A stretch of 39,188 nucleotides of DNA from a virus, in IMG/VR virus record IMGVR_UViG_3300005613_000178, positions 1-39,188 of that record. One strand, given 5' to 3'. Under the pieces are notes generated by a model, which did no database searches, was not told the origin of the DNA, and was given only the letters and a program-made list of their open reading frames with translations. Shown here one piece after another: positions 12,517-21,205 of this stretch; within the stretch, counting starts at the first letter, position 1; each line of letters opens with the position of its first letter. A program made the translations under genes and the position numbers.

Positions 12517-14396
12517 TGGCCACGTTTACCTTTAGTATCAGCGCAACTAAGATTGATGTACTTTCCGGCACGGGCACACTTGCGCAGCTTTATACCGATG
12601 CTATAGCGGCGAGTGCCGGTTGCATGACCAATCCATCCGGCACCACTTATCAAGTTGAGGGAAATCGGGAACTCGAATTATCAAGTGGTGTAACCCTTAA
12701 TGTGGAGACGGGTGATAAATTACAGTGGAACCTAACGGCTAATAAATATCCCACTTTTGGGGTTGCCGCCGGTTCTACACTTAATCTTGCAGCGGGTTGT
12801 ACAATTAGCGGCGACACCACAACACCAGCCAGTCATCTTTCTTATTGGTATTGGCACGGCACAATACAGATTAGCGGCACCGAGGAGAATCCGGTCATCC
12901 TAGAGAATTACCGGTCGATTTATCTAGGTACATATGACACAACCCCTATGACCTGGACGTATGTAACGCTTAGGGAAAACGCCTATGCAAGCGGGTATTT
13001 TGTATATTTTTATGGCAACTCTACAACTGGTTTTGACGGAACACAAGTAGCACACTCATTTACAAATATTACCGTTTCAGACACGAGGGGCTATGGTATT
13101 ATCTCTTTTTTATACGGGGATTACTCCGCATGGACAATAGAAGATTGGACGGTAGACGGAATAGAGGAATTAAACTTTAACTACAATCACGCACTAAAGC
13201 TTAAGGGGTGGGAGATAAAAAACACGGCTGATTATATAAGGCTATATAATGTCGGTTCCGCACTAGAATCCGCTAAGATTAATTCTTCTAAGGCCCGTGA
13301 CTTCGAGGCAAACGGTCATAATCAGCCAATGGTAATGTTTGAGGAGTGTACTTTTGACAACCTTGATAGTGGTGTTTATAACTTCCTGGCTTATTGTGGG
13401 GGGCATTGTTTGGTTAAGGGTTGCACATTTAAAAATGCCAGTAGCGGACTTTTTGCCCTTGATACCATCATTCGTTTATACGGCACCCAAACTTATACAT
13501 CCGTTACAACCGAAAAAAGCTGGAACGGTGGAGGAACATACCTGCATTCTCGCAAGCTGGACATAACCGTAACAGATGGCACAGACCCAATTGAAAATGC
13601 AACGGTTAGAATACGAACTAAGCTGGAGAAGACGGTATCGGGCAGGGATTACCCCTATGAGGAATACTCGTTTCTCACAGACGAGAATGGTCAGGTTAAG
13701 GGTATGGTAGAAGACCCTATTTACCTAACAGAAAAAGAAGAGTCTTCAGCGAATAATTTTATAAACTGGTCCTTAACAGAAGATTACACAGAGAAAATAA
13801 CTAACGGCGACTTTGAAGGCGGCATTACGGGCTGGACGCAACAGCCGGCTGACGGAATGATTACATGGGTACCGGCTAATGGAAACCCCAAAAATAGCAT
13901 ACAACTACAACAGGGGCCGGGCACATCTGATTATATACACGCCTATCAAACACTAACTTTAACTCCTGGTATACAGTACGATTATGCATTTGAGATAGTA
14001 GCGGCCACTAATCCGGCGTATGCACGCTTTAAGATAGGCTCTACCGCGCCGATTGAGGGCTCTTATTACGCGGGCGACATAATAAATGATAATTCTAATG
14101 CGGTAGGTGTGCATACCGGAACATTTACTCCATCAGTTGATACTGTGTATTTTGTACTTGAGGACAGTAACGCAGCAAACGGCTCAACTAATTATGCGGG
14201 GCTGAGCGTTAATGCAACGGCCAATGAGTTTGACGATATGGTGCATATCATTGAGGTCTCTAAAACCGGCTATACACTGGATTCTCAAGAGATAGCAATG
14301 GATCAGGACAGGTCGATTGAGGTAGTGCTAACCACAAACCCAGCTGACCAAACAACAATTTACGACGCAACCTTTTATGATTGCAATCTGTATTAA
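12516..14396 (+). CDS. Tailspike-like beta-helix protein with adhesin domains
   Basis: A 626-residue protein. Residues about 50-330 form a right-handed beta-helix (repeated short strands with Asn/Gly turns such as GVTLNVETGDKL). Residues about 346-405 resemble a carboxypeptidase-regulatory/Ig-like domain (RKLDITVTDGTDPIENATVR then TDENGQVKG). About 428-567 is a jelly-roll, CBM-like domain (ITNGDFEGGITGW), after which the Ig-like pattern resumes (VHIIEVSKTGYTLDSQEI). This looks like a CBM inserted into the regulatory domain. No obvious lyase or hydrolase triad is visible. It is likely a host-binding spike; enzymatic activity is possible but unproven. Confidence 0.75.
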   Translation: MATFTFSISATKIDVLSGTGTLAQLYTDAIAASAGCMTNPSGTTYQVEGNRELELSSGVTLNVETGDKLQWNLTANKYPTFGVAAGSTLNLAAGCTISGDTTTPASHLSYWYWHGTIQISGTEENPVILENYRSIYLGTYDTTPMTWTYVTLRENAYASGYFVYFYGNSTTGFDGTQVAHSFTNITVSDTRGYGIISFLYGDYSAWTIEDWTVDGIEELNFNYNHALKLKGWEIKNTADYIRLYNVGSALESAKINSSKARDFEANGHNQPMVMFEECTFDNLDSGVYNFLAYCGGHCLVKGCTFKNASSGLFALDTIIRLYGTQTYTSVTTEKSWNGGGTYLHSRKLDITVTDGTDPIENATVRIRTKLEKTVSGRDYPYEEYSFLTDENGQVKGMVEDPIYLTEKEESSANNFINWSLTEDYTEKITNGDFEGGITGWTQQPADGMITWVPANGNPKNSIQLQQGPGTSDYIHAYQTLTLTPGIQYDYAFEIVAATNPAYARFKIGSTAPIEGSYYAGDIINDNSNAVGVHTGTFTPSVDTVYFVLEDSNAANGSTNYAGLSVNATANEFDDMVHIIEVSKTGYTLDSQEIAMDQDRSIEVVLTTNPADQTTIYDATFYDCNLY

Positions 14397-14399
14397 AAT

Positions 14400-14418
14400 A
14401 GATTTTAATTTTCGGAGT
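14400..14418 (+). promoter_or_regulatory. Conserved A/T-rich leader, copy 1 (variant)
   Basis: AGATTTTAATTTTCGGAGT, eight bases before the ATG at 14427. It is the most divergent of four similar leaders (others at 18285, 18608 and 21701) made of AGATTT, an A/T run and a GGAGT ribosome-binding site. Confidence 0.5.
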
Positions 14419-14426
14419 TTTCGAGT

Positions 14427-14831
14427 ATGACTTTCAAAAAAGCATTGAGTTATGAGCCGTCTTCATTGGTAGCGGCAGCATATCAGAGCACTACTAACCA
14501 AGCTTATGGCAACTTGGATAATATCGCAGCACTTGCGGGCTATGCCGGGACGGGCACCTGGACGGGTAACGGGAACGCAATCTTTCGTTATTCCACAGCA
14601 CTCGACCAAAAGGATGCAGACGCCAATTGGTTTGAGGCCGTATCAACTATAACACTCACATCTAGTACCGTAAGCCTTGGCTATCTAAGCGACGGTAAGG
14701 GTAGTGTAACGGACGGTAACCCCGTACCTCCGCTTCCATATGGCCGCGCACAGATAGAAATTCAATCAACCGATGCGGGCGGTCTACAAATTGACGACCT
14801 TATTTGCTCAATTTTAGGTGACTTTAAATAA
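14427..14831 (+). CDS. Hypothetical virion protein (134 aa)
   Basis: A beta-rich protein with Thr/Ser/Gly-rich strands (GTGTWTGNGNAIFRYSTAL) and an acidic C-terminal segment (DDLICSILGDFK). It has one of the four conserved leaders, suggesting high expression and hence a structural role. It ends one base into the portal start (TAATG). No family recognised. Confidence 0.65.
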   Translation: MTFKKALSYEPSSLVAAAYQSTTNQAYGNLDNIAALAGYAGTGTWTGNGNAIFRYSTALDQKDADANWFEAVSTITLTSSTVSLGYLSDGKGSVTDGNPVPPLPYGRAQIEIQSTDAGGLQIDDLICSILGDFK

Positions 14832-16291
14832 TGCCGGAAAATAAATTCAGTACACACCCGGATTACGATGTTAAGCGGGATGACTGGCAGACCTATCAGG
14901 CATTACATCAAGGCCGCCACGATACCCTATCAAGCGCAAATTACCTTTGGCGGCATGAGTTTGAAGAGAACTTAGCAAAGGGCGGCGGTAAGCTTAGGCA
15001 GATTCGAGAGCAGCGCACGCGGTATGTGAACCTAATTACACCGATTGTAAATAGCTTTGTTGCTCTGATATTTAAAACCGACCCAGACCTTGAGGAAGTT
15101 AGGAAGGTTTTAGATGAAGAGGAAATAGCCGATTTTGACGGCAACGGAACTAATCTGATTAACTTCCTGCGTAATGAGGTTGCGTTTAATTATTTCCTCT
15201 ATGGCAAGCCGATCGTTCAGGTGGATACCATGCCTATGAAGGCAAACAGCCGGGGTGAAGAGATTGCAGCCGGGTTAAGGCCCTTTGCTGATATTTGGAG
15301 CCCATTAGATCTAAAAGATTGGCAGATTGAGACTATAGACCCCAAAAGAAAGGGGAAGTACAACGCCATGCGCTTCGAGTACACTATCATAGAGGACAGG
15401 GGAAGCTTAATGGAAGCGCCTGTACAGCGGCGCTATAGCACAATTATAGAATCAGACGGAACTACCGTTACAGCGCAGCATTATGCAGGCGAGCTAATAA
15501 GCCGCTATGCGGCAATGGACGAAGCCGAGGCAGTCTGGACACCATCAGGAGAAGCTCACGTTATCGAGGGGCAATCTGAAATCCCGGTAGTACTGGACAA
15601 TATCGAAAGCTGGATCAAGGCGGTTTCACCGGTCGCACTACTTAGGCACAATACTCAAAGCTCACTTGATAACGGTCTGCTGTATCAAGCTCACCAAAGG
15701 TTAGTTGGCATCGGTGAGTTTAAAGAGGGTGACGCTGTTATAATGAATGAGGCTGGTATTATGTTTCTACCAGAGGGTAGCACATTGGAGACTATCCAGC
15801 CCTCAGACCCATCTGCATTAGAGCGAAGATTAAACGCGCTAACAGCGAGAATGTTTCAGATAGCATTTAGCCGGGTACGTTTAATTCCAAGCGATAGCAA
15901 GGAAACACAGGCCGCAGACGCGCAACAAGAGGAAGATAAACTTTTAGTTGCGCAGCTCAGAGCAGCTAGTAAAGACTTATCTGATAACTTCACACAGATT
16001 ATAAAAGTGTTTGCAGAGCTTAAGGGGCAGACTTTTGACGGGCGCATAGAGCTAGATGACAATATCACAAGTGAAGATATTACGCAGCAGATAGTAACAC
16101 TACAGGCGCATTGGGATGAAATCGTTAAATATCCAGAATGGCGAAAGGCAATTAATAAAAAGCTTGCCATGCAGATGCACCTTGATGAGATTGAGGACAT
16201 TACAAACGAGATTGACGAAGGGCCGAAAGAGGCCGCGTCAATGAGTCAGGATAGACTCTCAGGAATTACGAGCGCATTAGATGCCGGATGA
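14831..16291 (+). CDS. Portal protein (DUF4055-like)
   Basis: A 486-residue protein. The opening HPDYDVKRDDWQTYQALHQG then SSANYLWRHEFEENL is the characteristic start of DUF4055 proteins, which act as phage portals. A central segment with NLITPIVNSFVALIF and a later helical crown region (about 300-440, e.g. LERRLNALTARMFQIAFSRV) support this. It forms the dodecameric ring through which terL pumps DNA and to which the head-tail connector attaches. Its 3' end overlaps the next head gene by 11 bases. Confidence 0.85.
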   Translation: MPENKFSTHPDYDVKRDDWQTYQALHQGRHDTLSSANYLWRHEFEENLAKGGGKLRQIREQRTRYVNLITPIVNSFVALIFKTDPDLEEVRKVLDEEEIADFDGNGTNLINFLRNEVAFNYFLYGKPIVQVDTMPMKANSRGEEIAAGLRPFADIWSPLDLKDWQIETIDPKRKGKYNAMRFEYTIIEDRGSLMEAPVQRRYSTIIESDGTTVTAQHYAGELISRYAAMDEAEAVWTPSGEAHVIEGQSEIPVVLDNIESWIKAVSPVALLRHNTQSSLDNGLLYQAHQRLVGIGEFKEGDAVIMNEAGIMFLPEGSTLETIQPSDPSALERRLNALTARMFQIAFSRVRLIPSDSKETQAADAQQEEDKLLVAQLRAASKDLSDNFTQIIKVFAELKGQTFDGRIELDDNITSEDITQQIVTLQAHWDEIVKYPEWRKAINKKLAMQMHLDEIEDITNEIDEGPKEAASMSQDRLSGITSALDAG

Positions 16292-17054
16292 TAGTGTCAG
16301 TAAGCGAGCAAAAGACCGTGATAGGGAAATAGAGTTATTTACTACCAAGCTAAAAGCCTTCCTGGATACTCGACTTGCAAAGATTCTTAATCGGGTAAGA
16401 ATAGGTGATATACCGGCGCTAGAAGCCGCGTCACAGCTTGGCGGTATTCTACAAGGCATGAAAGATTTGGGGTTAGATGCTCAGTTAGCGGAGCTGGATA
16501 ACATCTACACCAAAGAGCTGTTAGCTGTAAAATCAGAGCTGGACGCACTCAGCACAGCAACCGGCCTAGGTACGCTAGTGTTTAGTGATGCTGATAAATC
16601 CGTGGTAGAAGCTCTGATAAGCGCCGATTACTCCCAGATAGAGGGTAAGATAGGGGCATATATAACCGACGTTAAGGCGGCGGTATTTCGCTCTGTGGTT
16701 GCACAGGACGCGCCGGATTACGATGCTGTTATAGAACGGTTTGGGCCACGCATGGCGGCGAATATGGAAACCGAGCTTAGGACGGGCCTTAGCGCATTCA
16801 ATCAGACCGTAACGAATCATAAGCTTGAGCAGTCAGGCATTGAATACGTTGAATACTTGGGGCCCGACGATAAGGTTACTAGGGATTTTTGCAGAAACCT
16901 CTTGCACAAGGGCGGTATCTTTAAGCTTTCAGAAGTAAAGAGAATGCAGAACGACCAGGGCACCGATGCATATATTTATCGTGGCGGCTATAACTGCAGG
17001 CACCAATGGCGCGGCCTCGATAGCGATACAGCTAAAAGTAGGCTTAGTAAGTAA
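16281..17054 (+). CDS. Minor head protein (Mu gpF-like)
   Basis: A 257-residue protein. The C-terminal domain YLGPDDKVTRDFCRNLLHKG through to IYRGGYNCRHQWRGL (about 190-245) is the Mu F-like head morphogenesis signature, with its conserved Cys and a GGYNCRHxW end. The N-terminal 120 residues are helical. Such proteins sit near the portal and are often injected or aid head assembly. Position right after the portal is typical. Confidence 0.85.
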   Translation: MPDDSVSKRAKDRDREIELFTTKLKAFLDTRLAKILNRVRIGDIPALEAASQLGGILQGMKDLGLDAQLAELDNIYTKELLAVKSELDALSTATGLGTLVFSDADKSVVEALISADYSQIEGKIGAYITDVKAAVFRSVVAQDAPDYDAVIERFGPRMAANMETELRTGLSAFNQTVTNHKLEQSGIEYVEYLGPDDKVTRDFCRNLLHKGGIFKLSEVKRMQNDQGTDAYIYRGGYNCRHQWRGLDSDTAKSRLSK

Positions 17055-17551
17055 TGGGCGTTACCTATAAGGCAAATTTTAACGCTAATTCACTTAGAAA
17101 AAAAACCGGGTTTGGCGACCACAGGAAATTTAAGGCTACTGTAGAAAAAGCGCTTGCCCCTACGGTTACAAAGATGATTAAGCGCATCCGGCGCGGGCAG
17201 GGTATAGACGGGCCATTGAAGAGACTAAGTGCACTGTACGCAGATTATAAACAGGCGGTTGGGCGTAGGCCGATACCAGATAGAACGTTAACGGGCGCAT
17301 TACTGCAGGCGATACACGAAAAGTATCAGAACAGGGGTTGTAGCGTAGAGGGAACAGTTTTCTTTACGGACAGCACACACCCACTAGCCCCAAAAAGAGC
17401 CGGTGGTGGGCGGTATAGCGGAAATAATAAGCGAACAACTATCCACGCCGTTGCTAGAGCAATGCAGGACAAACAACACTTTTTCGGATTTCGCAAACAC
17501 GAACGTGATTCGTTCGTAAGTCTATTAAGAAAATATTTAAGGGTAAAATGA
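17054..17551 (+). CDS. Head-tail morphogenesis-type minor virion protein
   Basis: A 165-residue basic protein. The segment GPLKRLSALYADYKQAVGRR then PDRTLTGALLQAI (about 56-85) resembles small virion morphogenesis proteins in which a Lys-rich loop precedes LTG and an Ala-rich helix. The C-terminal FFGFRKHERDSFVSLLRKYL is basic and amphipathic. Assignment to a named family is tentative. It lies between the F-like protein and the scaffold. Confidence 0.65.
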   Translation: MGVTYKANFNANSLRKKTGFGDHRKFKATVEKALAPTVTKMIKRIRRGQGIDGPLKRLSALYADYKQAVGRRPIPDRTLTGALLQAIHEKYQNRGCSVEGTVFFTDSTHPLAPKRAGGGRYSGNNKRTTIHAVARAMQDKQHFFGFRKHERDSFVSLLRKYLRVK

Positions 17552-18282
17552 CAGACACAGACAAAATCGTACCTTTCGACGAGCATCAACAAGTGGTTGA
17601 AAAACTCGATAAGACCACAGCTAGGGCACAGCGGTTCGAAGGCAAGCTAACCGACCTGGAAAGACAGCTTGAGCAATTCAAGGGTGTTGACCTTGAGGGA
17701 CTAAAGGCCGCTAAGGAAGAGCTTGAAATTCTACGTAAACAGCAAGCTACTAAAAGCCCGGACGATTTAGAGGCTTGGAAAAAGGAAGAGGCCGAAAAGA
17801 TTAAGAATAAAGTATTAAGCCAAACCCAATCTGAGATCGAGCGACTTAGCACAGAGCTTGCAACTAAAGACCAAATTCTAACGGAACTAACGGTTGTCGA
17901 TAAGGTAACTAACGAAATTGGGGAGAACTTCAATTCGGATGTAATGCCCTTTGTAAAAGATATTATTAGAAAGCGAGTTAAAAAGAACGAAGACGGCGAA
18001 TACGTAGTTTTAACCGAAGACGGCGAACCAATGTATGTTAGCGGAAAACCCGCAACGCCTCAAAACTTAGTAGACGAAATCGGCAGCAAACACGCATCAT
18101 TCCTTAAGCGCCAGGTATCGAGCGGTAGCAAGATGAATGGCACTAGAACAGAGACAATTTTCGGCGGTGATAAGGTGGCAGCTTATGCCAAGATGACACC
18201 AGAACAGCGAAAGGCAAACCTATCACGCGACGAACGAGGCAAGCTTGCAAGCGAATTACTCAAGCAGGCTAGTCCAAAATAA
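17548..18282 (+). CDS. Capsid scaffolding protein
   Basis: A 244-residue, highly charged coiled-coil protein. Coiled coil spans about 10-115. A conserved-looking middle (GENFNSDVMPFVKDIIRKRV, about 128-147) precedes a Gly/Ser-rich hinge. The C-terminal basic helix (MTPEQRKANLSRDERGKLAS) is typical for scaffold binding to coat. Located just before the major capsid gene, it guides prohead assembly and is probably removed before packaging. No protease domain is present. Confidence 0.78.
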   Translation: MTDTDKIVPFDEHQQVVEKLDKTTARAQRFEGKLTDLERQLEQFKGVDLEGLKAAKEELEILRKQQATKSPDDLEAWKKEEAEKIKNKVLSQTQSEIERLSTELATKDQILTELTVVDKVTNEIGENFNSDVMPFVKDIIRKRVKKNEDGEYVVLTEDGEPMYVSGKPATPQNLVDEIGSKHASFLKRQVSSGSKMNGTRTETIFGGDKVAAYAKMTPEQRKANLSRDERGKLASELLKQASPK

Positions 18283-18284
18283 CC

Positions 18285-18306
18285 AGATTTAAGAATTTTT
18301 AGGAGT
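18285..18306 (+). promoter_or_regulatory. Conserved A/T-rich leader, copy 2
   Basis: Starts AGATTTAAGAA and ends TTTTTAGGAGT, eight bases before the ATG at 18315. The same element recurs at 18608 and 21701, and as a variant at 14400. Confidence 0.65.
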
Positions 18307-18314
18307 AGAAACAA

Positions 18315-18599
18315 ATGGCAATAGTTAATGATGCCGAGGGCCTATACAGCATCAACGCACTTGGTTTGCAGGGCGCAACTAAATATATTGGAACCTCTGC
18401 AAATGTCGCAGCTTTTAATGCGAACGATGGCTCAGCGGTAACCTTTTCATTCACTAACTACAGTATTAACTCAGATACCAGCGTAGTTGCAATTAATTCG
18501 GCGGAATCAAACGCCTCTGATATTGCAGCTTGCTTATCTCAGCTAATCACAGAGTTAGCAAACCAGGGAATCGTAACGATTTCCTACGACGGGACATAA
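18315..18599 (+). CDS. Probable capsid decoration protein (94 aa)
   Basis: A small, beta-rich, Asn/Ala/Ser-rich protein without basic patches or Cys motifs (one Cys). It lies between scaffold and major capsid genes and has the same strong leader as the capsid and tail tube genes, so it is probably abundant in the virion. A decoration or stabilisation role is inferred from position and size; no family is recognised. Confidence 0.65.
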   Translation: MAIVNDAEGLYSINALGLQGATKYIGTSANVAAFNANDGSAVTFSFTNYSINSDTSVVAINSAESNASDIAACLSQLITELANQGIVTISYDGT

Positions 18600-18607
18600 A
18601 CAAACAC

Positions 18608-18629
18608 AGATTTAATAAATTTTAGGAGT
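18608..18629 (+). promoter_or_regulatory. Conserved A/T-rich leader, copy 3 (major capsid)
   Basis: Starts AGATTTAATAAA and ends TTTTAGGAGT, eight bases before the ATG at 18638. It forms the untranslated gap between the decoration-like gene and the major capsid gene. Confidence 0.65.
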
Positions 18630-18637
18630 TATTTCAA

Positions 18638-19495
18638 ATGGCTAACGAAACCGAAGTTAGTAATTTTGCACTAACAACCGATGTTATATCGGATGCAATT
18701 TCCCCGGCGTTAGTTCAAGCGCCGGTTGTGGCACCACATATCTATTATGAGGCCCTTCCGGCAGGAACAAACGTTAAATTGTGGCGCAAGGCCGCAAGTG
18801 TAACCGCTGCAGAAATCAATGAGTCTGCGATCGTTACACCCCAAGAACCTAGCGAGTCTACCGTAACCGCTACGGTCGTTAAGCTTGGCGGAACCATCTT
18901 ACTGACCGTTGAAGCTCAGAGAGTTGGAGCTTCACAGGGTGATATGGTTAGGTTACTTGCCGAGGCTATTGGGCGCGATTGGGACGATGAAATCATCGCC
19001 CTTTTTGCTTCAATCAGCAATCAGGTAACCGCGACCACTACGCTAACAATCAATGACGTACTTGAGGCAGCTTATAATGTTCGCGCTAATACAGCGGGCG
19101 TATCAAGCGGGCCGCTCGTGGGCGTGTTTGATTATAAGGGTATTCACGAGATTCAGAAAGAGCTTACCGGTTCTACCGCAGCACACCTTTCAAATGCTAG
19201 TGAAATTTCCTTACTGCAGGGCGTAGGAGCAAACGGCTATGTAGGTGAGAAATCCGGTGTATATTTCTACCAGACCGACGGCCTACCTACCAGTGGTTCT
19301 GATGACAATGCATTAGTATATGACCCGGCAATCACCTTTGGCGGAATGATTTCTCCAAGCGTTGAGACTCGGATCAACTTTATCGGCGGTGAAGGCCCCA
19401 CACGAGGCTTTGCTGACTCGATTAATGCGTGGATATTCTGTGATGTTATCGAATGGAATGACGGCGCAGGATGCGGAATATTGTCCGACAGCTAG
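18638..19495 (+). CDS. Major capsid protein
   Basis: A 285-residue protein with the composition and order of HK97-fold coat proteins. N-terminal strands are followed by VTATVVKLGGTILLTVEAQR (about 76-95), the spine-helix region (MVRLLAEAIGRDWDDEIIAL, about 103-122), a long loop with FDYKGIHEIQKEL, and a C-terminal strand FADSINAWIFCDVIEWNDG. It is preceded by scaffold, followed by a terminator and has a strong leader, all consistent with the most abundant virion protein. Confidence 0.85.
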   Translation: MANETEVSNFALTTDVISDAISPALVQAPVVAPHIYYEALPAGTNVKLWRKAASVTAAEINESAIVTPQEPSESTVTATVVKLGGTILLTVEAQRVGASQGDMVRLLAEAIGRDWDDEIIALFASISNQVTATTTLTINDVLEAAYNVRANTAGVSSGPLVGVFDYKGIHEIQKELTGSTAAHLSNASEISLLQGVGANGYVGEKSGVYFYQTDGLPTSGSDDNALVYDPAITFGGMISPSVETRINFIGGEGPTRGFADSINAWIFCDVIEWNDGAGCGILSDS

Positions 19496-19510
19496 AAGTA
19501 ATTAAACATA

Positions 19511-19537
19511 GGGGGCGAAGTTAGCCCCCGCACTTTT
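19511..19537 (+). terminator. Intrinsic terminator after major capsid gene
   Basis: Stem GGGGGC (19511-19516) with GCCCCC (19524-19529), a 7-base loop, then GCACTTTTT. It lies in the 51-base gap after the capsid gene and would reduce read-through to the connector genes. Confidence 0.7.
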
Positions 19538-19546
19538 TGAGGAAAC

Positions 19547-20155
19547 ATGGCGACCTATTACGACACAAGACCCAATTCAGCAGATTTAACACTTTATCAA
19601 GAATTATTTGAGGAACATAAATCAAAGCCAAGGGTACACAAAAACCCCTGGATATTGTTTGGATTTATAGCAACAGACAGGACGGGCGGGCAGACCCGCT
19701 ACACACCGAAGCTATTCAAGCTCAATTGTGGTTTAACGCACGGCGGAGCGCACGATTTAGACAGATACCTAAAGAGAGGGTTTGTCGTTCTAGATTATTT
19801 CCTACCGAGGCCGGAGCAAGTGCCAGGCCCGCAGGAAATCGGCGACTTCATTATAGAGCACGGCTGGAAACAGGAGTATAAAGACCCGCGCCATATGCGT
19901 AAAGTTGAGGAACTTAGGCAGGCGATTAAGCTCGCGCAAGGTGAGGCCGGTGTTGTATTCGAGGCTAACGAGGCCCTAAACAGCGAGCGCAAGCTAAGGC
20001 TTGAGTTAGAGGAAAAATACGAAAAGATGGCCGCTAAGCTCGAATCTGAGTTAGGCGATTTAAAAAGCCGGGTTGACGATAAGAAGCAAAAAGAGTCACT
20101 CCAAAAGAAGATAACACGTAAGAAAGATTTAAAGGAAAGGTCAGATGCCAAATGA
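19547..20155 (+). CDS. Hypothetical protein after capsid (202 aa)
   Basis: The N-terminal half is a small globular region (about 1-110) with Trp/Phe-rich segments (NPWILFGFIATDRTGGQTRY then HGGAHDLDRYLKRGFVVLDY). The C-terminal half is a strongly charged coiled coil (about 120-202). The GAGGAAAC ribosome-binding site lies 8 bases upstream. No family is recognised; the position suggests a head-associated or accessory protein. Confidence 0.7.
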   Translation: MATYYDTRPNSADLTLYQELFEEHKSKPRVHKNPWILFGFIATDRTGGQTRYTPKLFKLNCGLTHGGAHDLDRYLKRGFVVLDYFLPRPEQVPGPQEIGDFIIEHGWKQEYKDPRHMRKVEELRQAIKLAQGEAGVVFEANEALNSERKLRLELEEKYEKMAAKLESELGDLKSRVDDKKQKESLQKKITRKKDLKERSDAK

Positions 20156-20465
20156 GGGTTTTGTATTCCCTGCAGGGATAAAGAAAATTAGACGGCACAT
20201 TCCAAAAGAGCCGCAGACCTCGCGAGAGATGCTTAAACAGCAGCTTGCAGAGCGACCAGAATCGGGACTTATGGAACGGGCTGAGAGATTGCCACGGGAT
20301 GAAAAAGCCCGCCACGCGGTCGATATTATGACCCGTGATAGCATGGAGAGCCAGCGAGCTTACGGCAACCCACACCCTAGCGAAGAAAAAACCCGGCAGG
20401 AAATGACAGAATTAGCTAACGTTTGTGAACAGAAACGAGAGGCAGGAGAGTATAAAAAGAAATGA
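20145..20465 (+). CDS. Hypothetical protein (106 aa)
   Basis: A hydrophilic, basic and helical protein (EPQTSREMLKQQLAERPESG and later ELANVCEQKREAGEYKKK), with no membrane segment. It overlaps the preceding gene by 11 bases and the next by 4. No family recognised. Position between capsid and connector genes suggests a virion assembly role, without direct evidence. Confidence 0.6.
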   Translation: MPNEGFVFPAGIKKIRRHIPKEPQTSREMLKQQLAERPESGLMERAERLPRDEKARHAVDIMTRDSMESQRAYGNPHPSEEKTRQEMTELANVCEQKREAGEYKKK

Positions 20466-21205
20466 CATATCCATTCGGCAAAGACTTAACATATAACTTC
20501 TATGCTATAAGCGATAATAATGATTATGAATCGCTTCCAGATAGCCCAGAATCAATATATATCTATAAAACCGGATATAAACCCTCTAGGGCGCAAGCCT
20601 TAGCCGGCACCGATAACGGCGGTCTATTGGAAACTATAGCGTCGTGGTCTGATACTTCAGACTCTAATGGAAAAACTTTTACCATAGCAGCACTCGACGA
20701 TCCTGATGTTAGCAGCGAGGTGCGGCGTTTTACATATTATGTTGCGCTAAACTTTAAGTTATCGGCGGGAGAGCAGACACAGACCGTTATACGCGCACTT
20801 CCTATGGAGCGGGTATTAGGCCACCATAAAGCAGTTAGCACCGCAGCGGCGGATCTAGAGGCCATATACACCGACATAGATAGTCTCAGAAGTGAGGCAC
20901 AACAAGCAACAAGCATTACGCTTGCAACCAATATGATGAAAGACGATCTCACGGCATCCGGCTTTGAGTGGGTGGAGCTTTGGCGACCAGATGAGCTTAA
21001 CCAGGCGATAGCATATAGGGCGCTTGCTGACATTATGCTTGGCCTCATTACATCCGATAGTGACGAGTGGCATATTCGGTATTTAGAATATAAGGAAACC
21101 TGGAAGGGCCTCTATTCCATGCTTAAGCTTGAATACGACTCAACTAAAGACGGGGAGCCAGACATTAAGGAAGCCCCGCAGAGTTTTAGGCGCATAACAG
21201 TATGA
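20462..21205 (+). CDS. Head-tail connector-like protein
   Basis: A 247-residue protein. The N-terminal part is beta-rich (about 1-120). The C-terminal part is helical with LWRPDELNQAIAYRALADIM (about 170-190) and ends in a tyrosine/acidic region. A helical segment of this kind followed by a Trp-rich turn is typical of phage head-completion adaptors, which lie after the capsid gene. Named family uncertain. The start forms an ATGA overlap. Confidence 0.65.
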   Translation: MTYPFGKDLTYNFYAISDNNDYESLPDSPESIYIYKTGYKPSRAQALAGTDNGGLLETIASWSDTSDSNGKTFTIAALDDPDVSSEVRRFTYYVALNFKLSAGEQTQTVIRALPMERVLGHHKAVSTAAADLEAIYTDIDSLRSEAQQATSITLATNMMKDDLTASGFEWVELWRPDELNQAIAYRALADIMLGLITSDSDEWHIRYLEYKETWKGLYSMLKLEYDSTKDGEPDIKEAPQSFRRITV

